64,000 bases of DNA, from positions 620,001-684,000 of the forward strand of contig NZ_CP021978.1 of the NCBI RefSeq assembly GCF_004803895.1, read 5' to 3'. Below, piece after piece: positions 1-7,752 of this stretch (position 1 is its first letter; every line of letters begins with the position of its first letter). The notes under the pieces are model-generated. The model was not told the origin of the DNA and made no database searches. It saw nothing but the letters and a program-made list of their open reading frames with translations. The position numbers and the translations under genes are program-made. The DNA comes from Streptomyces hawaiiensis. Lineage in GTDB: Bacteria; Actinomycetota; Actinomycetes; Streptomycetales; Streptomycetaceae.

Positions 1-594
1 CTCAACGCGTACGAGGAGGGGCCGCACATCGTCGTCGACATGACCAACTTCGACGCGCCGTTCCTCGTCGCCGGCAACGGCTCGGGCGGCCCCTACGGAG
101 CGGGCACGCCCCGGCTCGACCGCTGGACGATCGACCTGCGGCAGGGGCGGGTGCGGACCAGGACCCTCGACGACCGCCCCCAGGAGTTCCCGCGGGTCAA
201 CGAGGCGCTGGTGTCCCGTCGGCACCGGTACGGCTGCTCGGCCGCGGCCGCGGAGATGTCGCTCGCCTACCAGGCGGTCGACGGCATCCCGCCCGACGGG
301 GCCTTCGCCAACGCGCTCATCAAGCACGACCTGCTGTGCGGCACGTCCGAGGTGCACCTGCTGCCCGAGGGCGCGGCGGCGAGCGAGGCCGTGTTCGTGC
401 CGTCCGGCCCGTGTGACGGGAGGGCGGCTGAGGACGACGGATACGCGATCGCGTATGTGCACAACCCCGACCGCGGGGCCTCGGACCTGGTGATCCTCGC
501 GGCCCAGGACTTCACCGGGGAGCCGGTGGCCCGCATCCATCTCCCGGGGCGGGTGCCGCTGGGCTTCCACGGGAGCTGGATTCCCGACGCGTGA
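1..594 (+). CDS. Carotenoid oxygenase family protein, C-terminal part
   Basis: The reading frame is open from base 1, so the true start lies left of the window and the 197 codons present are the C-terminal part. The piece resembles the carotenoid cleavage dioxygenase (RPE65/NCED) family: a substrate-barrel segment, then the closing GFHGSW motif whose His is normally the fourth ligand of the catalytic Fe(II). Family members cleave carotenoid or stilbene-type double bonds with O2. The three other His ligands would lie in the missing part, so activity cannot be judged. The substrate is not predictable from this fragment. Confidence 0.85.
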   Translation, partial: LNAYEEGPHIVVDMTNFDAPFLVAGNGSGGPYGAGTPRLDRWTIDLRQGRVRTRTLDDRPQEFPRVNEALVSRRHRYGCSAAAAEMSLAYQAVDGIPPDGAFANALIKHDLLCGTSEVHLLPEGAAASEAVFVPSGPCDGRAAEDDGYAIAYVHNPDRGASDLVILAAQDFTGEPVARIHLPGRVPLGFHGSWIPDA

Positions 595-677
595 GCCCCG
601 TCGCGCGATCCTCGGCGCGTAATCCCCCGCGCGTGATCCTCGACGCGTGATCTCCTGCGATGCGCGATGGTGGAGCT

Positions 678-1193
678 ATGTATGCGAAGGACATCCTCAT
701 CGACGGCTACAACCGCATCCGCGAAGAAGTCCACGCCACCGTCGAGGGCCTCGGGCCCGACGAGCTGAGCGCCCGACCCGCCCCCGACACCAACTCGATC
801 GCCTGGCTGGTCTGGCACCTCACCCGCGTCCAGGACGACCACATGGCCGACGCCTTCGGCCATGAACAGGTTTGGCTGTCCCAGGACTGGGAGAAACGCT
901 TCGGGCTGGACCTGCCCCGCCGCGACACGGGCTACGGCCACAGCCCCGCCAAGGTCGCCAGGGTCCGGGTCGATTCCGGCGAGCTGCTGACCGGCTACTA
1001 CGACGCCGTGCACGACCAGAGTCTGGACGCCCTGCGGGGCCTGGCGGCCAAGGACCTGGAGCGCGTCGTGGACGAGCGCTGGGACCCGCCGGTCACCCTG
1101 GGCGTCCGGCTGGTCAGCGTCCTGTCCGACGATCTCCAGCACATCGGACAGGCCGCCTACCTCCGGGGGCTGCTTCAGAGCGCGGCGGCGTAG
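678..1193 (+). CDS. DinB/DUF664 family protein (mycothiol-dependent type)
   Basis: A 171-residue alpha-helical DinB-like protein. The His residues in [13 protein letters not shown] and in LQHIGQ near the C-terminus match the metal-binding triad of the DinB four-helix bundle. In actinobacteria this superfamily includes mycothiol S-transferases that conjugate thiols to toxic electrophiles; that role is inferred only. An in-frame ATG at 660 exists, but the ATG at 678 is preferred because GGTGGAG sits just upstream at good spacing. The 3' end overlaps the convergent adenosine deaminase gene by 19 bases. Confidence 0.82.
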   Translation: MYAKDILIDGYNRIREEVHATVEGLGPDELSARPAPDTNSIAWLVWHLTRVQDDHMADAFGHEQVWLSQDWEKRFGLDLPRRDTGYGHSPAKVARVRVDSGELLTGYYDAVHDQSLDALRGLAAKDLERVVDERWDPPVTLGVRLVSVLSDDLQHIGQAAYLRGLLQSAAA

Positions 1194-2254
1194 CCGGGCA
1201 GCACGACGTCCCGGATGAGCGCGTTCCGCTCGTCGAAGGGGAGGAACGCGCTCTTCAGGGCGTTGACGGTGACCGTGCGCAGATCCTCGACGGTCCAGCC
1301 CGCCTGCTCGACCAGCAGGGACATCTCGCGGGTCATCGTGGTGCCCGAGACCAGCCGGTTGTCGGTGTTGAGGGTGACGCGGAAGCCGAGGTCCTTGAGC
1401 GCGGTGATGGGGTGCTCGGCGATCGAGGTGGCGGCGCCCGTCTGGAGGTTGGACGTCGGGCACATCTCCAGCGCGATACGCCGGTCGCGCACCCAGCCCG
1501 CGAGCCGGCCGAGCTTGTCCGCCGCCAGGTCCGGGATGTCGTCGGTGATCCGCACGCCGTGCCCGATGCGCTGGGCGCCGCACACCTGGAGGGCCTGGTG
1601 GATGCTGGGCAGGCCGTGCGCCTCCCCGGCGTGGATGGTGAACGGCACGTTCTCGCGGCGCAGGTGCTCGAAGGCCGCGAGGTGGTCGGCGGGCGGGAAG
1701 CCGTCCTCGGCGCCGGCGATGTCGAAGCCGACGACACCGGCGTCCCGGAACGCCACGGCCAGGTCGGCGGCCTCACGCACCCGGTCGAACATCCGCATCC
1801 CGCACAGCAGGGTGCCGACCCGCACCGGCGTGCCGGCTGCAGCCGCCTTCGCCATGCCCGCCGCCAGGCCCTCCTGGACGGTCTCCACGACCTCGGCCAT
1901 GGTCAGCTCGCCCTTGGTGTTGAGCTCGGGGGCGTAGCGCACCTCGCCGTAGACGACGCCGTCGGCGGCCAGGTCGAGCACGTACTCCTCAGCCGTGCGC
2001 AGCAGGCCCTCGCGGGTCTGCATCACGGCGAGGGTGTGCTCGAAGGTGGCTATGTAGCGCACCAGGTCGCCGGAGTTGGCGGCCTCGTAGTACCAGGCGG
2101 CGAGCTCGTCCGGGTCGGTGGTGGGCAAGGTGTGGCCGACCGCGTCCGCCAGCTCCACCACGGTGGCGGGGCGCAGGCCGCCGTCGAGGTGGTCGTGGAG
2201 CACGGCCTTGGGGAGGCGGCGGATCAGGTCGGCGTCTACGCGCGTAGCAGTCAT
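1175..2254 (-). CDS. add: Adenosine deaminase
   Basis: A 359-residue cytoplasmic enzyme that hydrolyses adenosine or deoxyadenosine to inosine or deoxyinosine plus ammonia in purine salvage. All hallmark motifs are visible: the N-terminal zinc HxH in LHDHLDGG, the HAGE box with the catalytic Glu, the IGHG loop, and NTDN near residue 300 with the zinc-binding Asp. The length is normal for the family. The ATG is preceded by GAGGAAAG. It lies 45 bases downstream of the VOC gene on the same strand and is probably cotranscribed with it. S. coelicolor relatives have several add paralogues, so this may be one of several. Confidence 0.95.
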   Translation of the reverse strand: MTATRVDADLIRRLPKAVLHDHLDGGLRPATVVELADAVGHTLPTTDPDELAAWYYEAANSGDLVRYIATFEHTLAVMQTREGLLRTAEEYVLDLAADGVVYGEVRYAPELNTKGELTMAEVVETVQEGLAAGMAKAAAAGTPVRVGTLLCGMRMFDRVREAADLAVAFRDAGVVGFDIAGAEDGFPPADHLAAFEHLRRENVPFTIHAGEAHGLPSIHQALQVCGAQRIGHGVRITDDIPDLAADKLGRLAGWVRDRRIALEMCPTSNLQTGAATSIAEHPITALKDLGFRVTLNTDNRLVSGTTMTREMSLLVEQAGWTVEDLRTVTVNALKSAFLPFDERNALIRDVVLPGYAAAL

Positions 2255-2299
2255 GGCGGGTCTTTCCTCGTGCAGGTGGTTCGAAGCGGCGGGAAGGGG

Positions 2300-2692
2300 T
2301 CAGTCGGCGGGTTGGAGCAGGTCCCAGCGGTTGCCGTACAGGTCCTGGAAGACGGCGACGGTGCCGTACGGCTCGTGCCGCGGCTCCTCCAGGAAGGTCA
2401 CGCCGGCGGCGGCCATCCGGGCGTGGTCGCGGGCGAAGTCGTCGGTGTGCAGGAAGAACCCGACCCGTCCGCCCGTCTGGTCTCCGACCCGGGCGGCCTG
2501 GGTCTCCCCCTTGGCGCGGGCCAGCAGCAGGCCGGTGCCGGTTCCCGGGGTGCCTGGTTCGACGACGACCCAGCGGGATCCGTCGGGCCGGGGCGTGTCC
2601 TCGGCGAGGCGGAATCCGAGGGCGTCGGCGTAGAAGCGGATCGCCTCGTCGTAGTCGTCGACGACGAGGGTGACCAGGGCGATACGTCTCAT
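2300..2692 (-). CDS. VOC (glyoxalase/bleomycin-resistance) family protein
   Basis: A 130-residue single-domain vicinal-oxygen-chelate protein with the two beta-alpha-beta-beta-beta modules expected of the fold: an opening VTLVVDDYDEAIRFY module and a closing GTVAVFQDLYGNRWDLLQ module ending in the usual Asp/Glu strand. Family members are glyoxalases, extradiol dioxygenases or drug-binding proteins; which applies here cannot be told. The start is the ATG with GAGAGG upstream; the open frame runs further but that extension has no domain. It is divergent from the tautomerase gene across a region with an operator-like dyad and is followed 45 bases later by add. Confidence 0.88.
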   Translation of the reverse strand: MRRIALVTLVVDDYDEAIRFYADALGFRLAEDTPRPDGSRWVVVEPGTPGTGTGLLLARAKGETQAARVGDQTGGRVGFFLHTDDFARDHARMAAAGVTFLEEPRHEPYGTVAVFQDLYGNRWDLLQPAD

Positions 2693-2782
2693 CAGGGCCT
2701 CTCGGAGCGGGCGGTTGACCGGAGAGGTTATACGTAAAACCCCCTCGATGCCAACTGCCTGCCGACGGTCCGCCCGAGTTCT

Positions 2783-2800
2783 GTAACTACTAGTATGTAC
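2783..2800. promoter_or_regulatory. Operator-like dyad between VOC and tautomerase genes
   Basis: GTA-AC-TACTAGTA-TG-TAC is an 18-base dyad around a perfect TACTAGTA core in the divergent promoter region. It stands out as an AT-rich patch in otherwise GC-rich DNA. The shape resembles sites bound by HxlR/MarR-type winged-helix repressors, but no such regulator is adjacent. It overlaps an upstream in-frame ATG of the tautomerase frame, which supports the later start for that gene. Confidence 0.4.
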
Positions 2801-2827
2801 ACTCGCGACCCCGACTCTGGAGGCCCC

Positions 2828-3229
2828 ATGCCCTTCGTCCGTATCGACACGCTCCGGGCCGGCCCCGAGCGCCTCGCCGCACTCGGCCGTGCCGTGCACG
2901 ACGCCCTGGAGGAGACGATCGGCATCCCGCCCGACGACCGGTTCCAGGTGCTGACGGACCACGACGGCACGTGCGGCACCCTGCGTCACGACGACTACCT
3001 CGGCGTGCACCGCGACGACGGCATCGCCTACATCGCGATCACACTGCGCTCCGGTCGCACGCCCGCGCAGAAGCAGGCGCTGTACCGCAGGATCGCAGAG
3101 CTGTCTCACGCGTACGCGGGCACCGAGCCGCGGAACGTGTTCGTCGTGCTGACGGAGAACGAGTCGGCGGACTGGTCGCTCGGAGAAGGTGTGGCGCAGT
3201 ACGTCGAGAGTCCTAGGTCCCGGGACTAG
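2828..3229 (+). CDS. Tautomerase family protein (4-oxalocrotonate tautomerase superfamily)
   Basis: A 133-residue protein beginning MPFVRI. After Met removal this leaves the N-terminal Pro that is the catalytic base in this superfamily. For that reason, and because GGAGG lies just upstream, the start at 2828 is chosen over the in-frame ATG at 2795. The length fits a fused two-module (MSAD/CaaD-like) tautomerase rather than the 62-residue 4-OT. Substrates in the family are enols or haloacrylates; none is implied by the neighbours. It is divergent from a VOC gene. Confidence 0.85.
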   Translation: MPFVRIDTLRAGPERLAALGRAVHDALEETIGIPPDDRFQVLTDHDGTCGTLRHDDYLGVHRDDGIAYIAITLRSGRTPAQKQALYRRIAELSHAYAGTEPRNVFVVLTENESADWSLGEGVAQYVESPRSRD

Positions 3230-3277
3230 GACCGCGGCCCGAGGCGCCGGGCTCCTGTGACCGCTAGCGTCGCGTCC

Positions 3278-3736
3278 ATGAAGATCATTGAGCCACCCCG
3301 CACCCCCGGGCAGCGCAAGGCGGACCTGCTGGGCCGTCTGGAGCGGGAGATCGACATCTGGGTCGCGACGGCGGATCCCGAAGGGGTGCCCTGTCTGGTG
3401 CCGCTCTGGTTCGTGTGGCACGACGAGGCCGTGTGGCTGTGCACCCGGCTGACCAACCCCACCGGCCGCAATCTCCGGGACGGCGGGCGGACCCGGCTGG
3501 CCTTCGGGGACACCCGGGACGTCGTGCTCGTCGACGGTGAGGTGCGGACCTACCCGCTGCTGGAGGTGCCGTCTGCGGCGGCCGAGGCGTTCCGCGTGAA
3601 GACCGGCTGGGATCCGCGCGAGGACCACGCGTCGTACGCGTTCTTCCGGGTGCGGCCGCGCGGGGTGCAGGCGTGGTGCGAGCAGCACGAGCTGCCGCGC
3701 AGGCATCTCATGCGGGAGGGTGTCTGGGCCGGGTAG
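3278..3736 (+). CDS. Pyridoxamine 5'-phosphate oxidase-like flavin/F420-dependent protein
   Basis: A 152-residue split-barrel protein. The segment DIWVATADPEGVPCLVPLWF is the typical first strands of the PNPOx-like family, and LCTRLTNPTGRNLRDGGR is the cofactor phosphate-binding stretch. Actinobacterial members often use coenzyme F420 or FMN in redox chemistry; the substrate is unknown. The ATG at 3278 has no Shine-Dalgarno, but TAGCGT lies about nine bases upstream as a -10-like hexamer, so a leaderless transcript is plausible. An alternative GTG at 3257 would add seven residues. The gene is convergent with the aldo/keto reductase gene, seven bases apart. Confidence 0.84.
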   Translation: MKIIEPPRTPGQRKADLLGRLEREIDIWVATADPEGVPCLVPLWFVWHDEAVWLCTRLTNPTGRNLRDGGRTRLAFGDTRDVVLVDGEVRTYPLLEVPSAAAEAFRVKTGWDPREDHASYAFFRVRPRGVQAWCEQHELPRRHLMREGVWAG

Positions 3737-3743
3737 CCGTCAC

Positions 3744-4652
3744 TCAACCGGCCTTGTGGCGCGCCGCGTTGAGCCGCGCCAGCTCCTCGTCGGTGAGGCG
3801 GATCGCGCCCGCTGCCACGTTCTGTGTCAGGTGATCGGGGTTGCCGGTGCCCGGGATGGCGAGGACGTGGGGGCCCTGGTGCAGGGTCCAGGCGAGGCGG
3901 ATCTGGGCGGGACTCGCGCCATGGGCCCGGGCGACGGCGCGGACGTCTTCGTCGTGGACGGTGGTGGCGCCCTGCTCGGCTGCCTCGCCGGCGACGGCGA
4001 AGAACGGCACGAAGGCGATGCCCAGTTCGCCGCAGATGCGCAGCAGTTCGTCGGTGGCGGGGTCGGGGCGGTCGAGGGCGTACCGGTTCTGGACGCAGAC
4101 CACCGGGGCGATGGCCCGGGCCTCGGCGAGATGGCGGGTCGTGACGTTGGAGATGCCGAGGTGGCGGATCAGGCCCGCCTCGCGCAGCTCCGCGAGGGCA
4201 CCGAAGTGCTCGGCGATCGAGTCGTACTTCGGCATCCGGCGCAGATTGACCACGTCCAGGTGGTCGCGGCCGAGCTGGCGCAGGTTCTCCTCCACATGGC
4301 CGCGCAGGTCCTCGGGGCGGGCGGAGGTGCCCCACTCCCCGTCGTAGGCCCGGTGGGGGCCCACCTTGGTGACGATGACCAGGTCGTCGGGGTAGGGCGC
4401 GAGCGCGCGGTTGATGAGTTCGTTGGCGGAGCGCAGCGACGAGAAGTAGAAGGCGGCCGTGTCGATGTGGTTCACGCCGAGGTCGATCGCCTTGCGCAGG
4501 ACGGCGATCGACCTCTCGCGGTCGCTCGGTGTGCCGTGGTGGAAGGCGGCGCTGCCCGTCAGCCGCATCGCGCCGAAGCCGACGCGGTGGACGGGCAGGT
4601 CGCCGAGTTTCCAGGTGCCCGCGGCGTCCGCGGTGATCGTCTGTGAGCCCAT
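3744..4652 (-). CDS. Aldo/keto reductase
   Basis: A 302-residue NADPH-dependent (beta/alpha)8-barrel oxidoreductase. The DTAAFY segment supplies the catalytic Asp and Tyr, VTKVG the catalytic Lys, and IPGTGNPDHL the C-terminal NADP-phosphate loop. The usual catalytic His of the QxHxxD strand is replaced by Arg in VVNLRRM, a feature of a subgroup common in actinomycetes. The ATG at 4652 is chosen over an upstream ATG at 4670 because MGSQ aligns better with the family start. The physiological carbonyl substrate is unknown. Confidence 0.9.
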   Translation of the reverse strand: MGSQTITADAAGTWKLGDLPVHRVGFGAMRLTGSAAFHHGTPSDRERSIAVLRKAIDLGVNHIDTAAFYFSSLRSANELINRALAPYPDDLVIVTKVGPHRAYDGEWGTSARPEDLRGHVEENLRQLGRDHLDVVNLRRMPKYDSIAEHFGALAELREAGLIRHLGISNVTTRHLAEARAIAPVVCVQNRYALDRPDPATDELLRICGELGIAFVPFFAVAGEAAEQGATTVHDEDVRAVARAHGASPAQIRLAWTLHQGPHVLAIPGTGNPDHLTQNVAAGAIRLTDEELARLNAARHKAG

Positions 4653-4694
4653 CGGCGGAGTCTCACACACGGCGCGCGGACCGGCGAAACCGGT

Positions 4695-6062
4695 TTACGG
4701 GTACGTGTACGAGTTGAGGTCGGTGACGGCGGAGGCCGGGTTGCCGCGGTCGTAGTGGTCGACGGCGAGGAAGTTGGGCTTCTTGCGGGCGGCCGGCTGG
4801 CAGAACCTCTGGGCGCGGTCGGCGAGTTTGGTGTTGTCCGTGCCGGCCGTGCCGGACAGCGGGACGTCACGGAAGTGGTTCATGACGAACAGCGGACGGA
4901 AACCGGGCTCGGTGCGGGTGAGTGGGATGTTCGTGTCGGCGCCGTACCAGCGGCTGTAGCAGGACCAGTCGGAGGTGCCGACGCCCGAGCCCATCGACCA
5001 GTGGTTCTCGACGGTCCACTCGCGCTGGTACATGACGCCGAAGCTGTCCCGGGTCAGGCCTCCGGCCTGGTCGGCGGCACGGGTGCGGTCGGTGAAGATC
5101 AGCAGCCGGTCGCCGGCGGCGGCCAGGTCCGCCATCGTCGGCCAACCGCTTTGCCGTACGCCGGTCAGGTCGGGCCGGTAGAGCACGTCCGACAAGCCGT
5201 TGACGCGGGCGAGTTCGGCGCGCAGGACGGCCGGGTCGACGTAGTCCTCCAGGAAGACGGTGACGAACTGGTCGGGGTGGGCCTTGAGGAAGTCGACCAT
5301 GCGCTGGAGGTCGACCCACAGGGCGACGGGCCTGCTGACGAGGGTGCAGCTGTTGTGGCAGAGGATCGCGCCGTCCGGGGTCTGGTGGATGTCCAGCATG
5401 AATCCGCGTACTCCGTCGGCGAGTTGGCGTTCGATGCCGCGGGTCTGGTTGGGCACGAGGTTGACGAAGGGCGGGGCGAAGCCGCCGTCGACGCCGTTGG
5501 CGTACGCGTTGTGCGTGGTGAGGAACGTGACCTGGTCCAGGGTGCGCCGGTCCTGCGGCGGCATGGGGCCGGTGGCGGGGGCGACCGGGGTGAGGTACCA
5601 GGCGGCGAGGTCGCCGGATCCGCCGAGGGCGAGGCGGGCGGGGTAGTTGGCGCCGGGCGGCTTCGGTGCCACCGTCAGGTGACGCGTGGTCCCCGGTGCC
5701 TTGAGCGTGTGGCGGTCGGCGTCGAGCGGGATGATCTCCCAGGGGGCGTCGGTGCTCGCGCAGGCGACGGTCGCGGCTTGCTCGCCGCTGCGGCCGAGGC
5801 AGGTCCCGGGCGCGTCGGTGCTCTCCAGGAGGTACGAGGAGCCGTTCGGCTTCAGCTGCCACTGCTGGCGGTCCTCGTTGCCGCGGGGTCTGTGCTGCTC
5901 GACCGCGCCGCCGCTGTCGGCCGCGTTGAGCCCGGTCGTGGCGCTCTGGACGTAGTACGTACCCGGGGCCGGAGCAGCGGCGGCAGCGGGCTGGGGGGCC
6001 ACGACCACGGCGGCCAGTGCCGCGGTCGTGGCGAGCAGGGCGTGGGGGGTGCGCAGTCGCAT
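4695..6062 (-). CDS. Secreted phosphatidylinositol-specific phospholipase C with lectin-like N-terminus
   Basis: A 455-residue exported protein. Residues 1-30 are a signal peptide ending in an Ala-rich site. Residues about 33-160 look like a ricin-B/beta-trefoil module (QQWQLKPNG and a CLGR repeat). From about 170 there is a PI-PLC X-type TIM barrel with His184 in THNAY and the catalytic-face pair His226 and His236 in DIHQTPDGAILCHN. Such enzymes cleave phosphatidylinositol or GPI anchors without needing calcium. The start is the ATG before the signal peptide, with GGAAGG upstream. A binding module may target the enzyme to glycans, which is inference. Confidence 0.88.
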   Translation of the reverse strand: MRLRTPHALLATTAALAAVVVAPQPAAAAAPAPGTYYVQSATTGLNAADSGGAVEQHRPRGNEDRQQWQLKPNGSSYLLESTDAPGTCLGRSGEQAATVACASTDAPWEIIPLDADRHTLKAPGTTRHLTVAPKPPGANYPARLALGGSGDLAAWYLTPVAPATGPMPPQDRRTLDQVTFLTTHNAYANGVDGGFAPPFVNLVPNQTRGIERQLADGVRGFMLDIHQTPDGAILCHNSCTLVSRPVALWVDLQRMVDFLKAHPDQFVTVFLEDYVDPAVLRAELARVNGLSDVLYRPDLTGVRQSGWPTMADLAAAGDRLLIFTDRTRAADQAGGLTRDSFGVMYQREWTVENHWSMGSGVGTSDWSCYSRWYGADTNIPLTRTEPGFRPLFVMNHFRDVPLSGTAGTDNTKLADRAQRFCQPAARKKPNFLAVDHYDRGNPASAVTDLNSYTYP

Positions 6063-6133
6063 GAGGGATGCCCTTCCGGTCAACCAGTCAGGTTCATGAC
6101 ATCCCGCATGACACCACGCCGCGGGGTCCGGCG

Positions 6134-7024
6134 TCAGCAGTACAGGTTGCCGCCGGGTGACGTCCCGAGGATCTGCGTGAACCGCTGGTAGTTGCTCACG
6201 CGGCTCTGCACCTGCGCCGGGTTCTTGCCGTCGCACTCCAGGGAGCCGTTGATGCTGCGGATCGTCTGGCCGAACCCGGCGCCGTTCACCATGGCGTTGT
6301 GCGGGGTCATGGAGCCGGGTCCGGTCTGGGTGTTCCAGTACCACAGGGCCGTCTTCCACGCGACGGCCGAGTCGTTCTGGACCAGCCAGGGGTTGTTCAG
6401 CAGGTCGATGCCGAGCGCGTCGCCCGCGGCCTTGTAGTTGAAGTTCCAGCTCAGCTGGATCGGACCGCGCCCGTAGTAGGCGGCCTGGCCGGCCGGACAG
6501 CCGTAGGGCCGGCTCCAGTCGCAGTAGTGCGGATAGTTGGCGGTGTTCTGCTCCACCACATGCACCAGACCGCCGGTCTCGTGGCTGACGTTGGCGAGGA
6601 AGGCGGCGGCCTCCTGTTTCTTCACCGTGTCGCTGCCGGCGTTGGCGAAGCCGGGGTAGGCGCTCAGGGCGGCGGTGAGACCGCTGTAGCTGTAGAACGA
6701 ATTCCGGTTCGGGAACATCTGGTTGAACTGGGCCTCGTTCACCACGAAGCGGGCGTTGGGCGTGCCGGGGCCGTTGTCGCAGGCGTACGGCTCCCAGTAC
6801 CAGGTGCTGATGACCGGGTCGTAGCCCGGGTTGGCGTGCTCGGCGATATACGCCTTGCCGTCGGTGTAGCGGACGATGTCACCGGCGGCGTACGACTTCC
6901 CCGCCGTCCAGCTCGGGTAGCTGGAGCAGGCGGCGGCCGAGGCGTTCGAGGCGGGCAGGAGCACCGGCGCGGCGCCGGCGAGGGCGAGGGTGGCCAGGAC
7001 TGCGGAGATACGGCGTCTCGACAC
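6134..7024 (-). CDS. Secreted GH19 chitinase with chitin-binding module
   Basis: A 296-residue exported chitinase. The first ~31 residues are a signal peptide; residues ~33-82 form a CBM5/12 chitin-binding module with the aromatic WYWEP patch; a short linker leads to a GH19 catalytic domain. SHETGG and VVEQN carry the two catalytic Glu residues, and YYGRGPIQLSWN is the substrate-cleft signature. It resembles the Streptomyces ChiC/ChiF type and hydrolyses chitin with inversion. The start is a GTG with AAGGAG at ideal spacing; the open frame extends upstream without a signal peptide. Two DasR-like operators lie 140-170 bases upstream, predicting GlcNAc control. Confidence 0.93.
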   Translation of the reverse strand: MSRRRISAVLATLALAGAAPVLLPASNASAAACSSYPSWTAGKSYAAGDIVRYTDGKAYIAEHANPGYDPVISTWYWEPYACDNGPGTPNARFVVNEAQFNQMFPNRNSFYSYSGLTAALSAYPGFANAGSDTVKKQEAAAFLANVSHETGGLVHVVEQNTANYPHYCDWSRPYGCPAGQAAYYGRGPIQLSWNFNYKAAGDALGIDLLNNPWLVQNDSAVAWKTALWYWNTQTGPGSMTPHNAMVNGAGFGQTIRSINGSLECDGKNPAQVQSRVSNYQRFTQILGTSPGGNLYC

Positions 7025-7161
7025 GGGTGCGACTCCTTCGCGGAGCACGGCCGCACCCTGTCGGGGGCAGGGTGAAGCAGACCCTTGACCGCACGCACCG
7101 GTGGTCCGGTCACGGCGTGGGGGCGGCCGTGGTGGGGGCTGTGGAGGCACACTCAACCGCG

Positions 7162-7194
7162 TTGGTCTGTACCAGTCAAGGGTGTAGACCAGTC
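7162..7194. promoter_or_regulatory. Tandem DasR-responsive elements upstream of the chitinase gene
   Basis: Two copies of the DasR dre consensus (TGGTCTAGACCA) lie in tandem: TTGGTCTGTACCAGT at 7162-7176 and GGTGTAGACCAGT at 7181-7193. On the minus strand a TTGACT -35-like hexamer (7179-7174) lies between them, as in known Streptomyces chitinase promoters where direct repeats overlap the core promoter. DasR is a GntR repressor released by glucosamine-6-phosphate. Confidence 0.75.
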
Positions 7195-7219
7195 GGGTTC
7201 TGCACTGGGTGACGGCCCG

Positions 7220-7672
7220 TCATCCCCGCTCGGCACTCACCCGCGCCGTGTGCTCCAGCGTCGCCGCCAGTCGGTCCAGCAGGGACCGCAGCAGGTCGTC
7301 GTCGCCGTCGCCGAGCGGGGGCCAGCCGGCGCGGACCGCGCGGTCGACGCGCTGCCAGTACGCCTGGCCGCGCGGGGTGAGATGGGCGAGGACGCGGCGG
7401 CGGTCCAACGGATCGACCCTGCGGTGCACGAGGTTCTGGTCGACGAGCTGGTCGACCAGCTTGGTGAGCGTCGGAGGCGGCAGGAAGGCGGCCTCCGCGA
7501 GCCCCGTCATGTGGTGCCCCTCGCCGTCGGACAGGGAGGCCAGCACCCGCCACGCGTCGAGCGAGCAGCCCTCCGCCTCCAGAACGCCCTGCAATCGCCG
7601 CGCCGCGAGCCGCTCGGCCCGGGTCAGCAACTGCGCGAGGTCGTCGGGCCGACGGGGGGTGGGGCTGGGCAT
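7220..7672 (-). CDS. MarR family transcriptional regulator
   Basis: A 150-residue winged-helix protein. The recognition region HHMTGLAEAAFLPPPTLTKLVDQLV and the wing DPLDRRRVLAHLTPRG with its conserved DxRxxxxxLT pattern identify the MarR family. Helices before and after would form the dimer interface. The ATG at 7672 has AGGAG upstream and is preferred over an open-frame Met 15 codons earlier. It is divergent from the AmiC-like gene (80-base gap), which may be its target. The ligand is unknown. Confidence 0.9.
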   Translation of the reverse strand: MPSPTPRRPDDLAQLLTRAERLAARRLQGVLEAEGCSLDAWRVLASLSDGEGHHMTGLAEAAFLPPPTLTKLVDQLVDQNLVHRRVDPLDRRRVLAHLTPRGQAYWQRVDRAVRAGWPPLGDGDDDLLRSLLDRLAATLEHTARVSAERG

Positions 7673-7752
7673 CCCTGCTCCTCTGTCAACGGGGGGTGTC
7701 CATCGTAGGAGACGCACTGGAGTTCGTCCGGTCCAGCCGGAATCATGGCGCC

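Noticed and set aside
872..2737. Long open frame (621 codons) opposite adenosine deaminase
   Set aside because: It is the GC-rich shadow of add and the VOC gene, with composition unlike any protein family and no ribosome-binding site.
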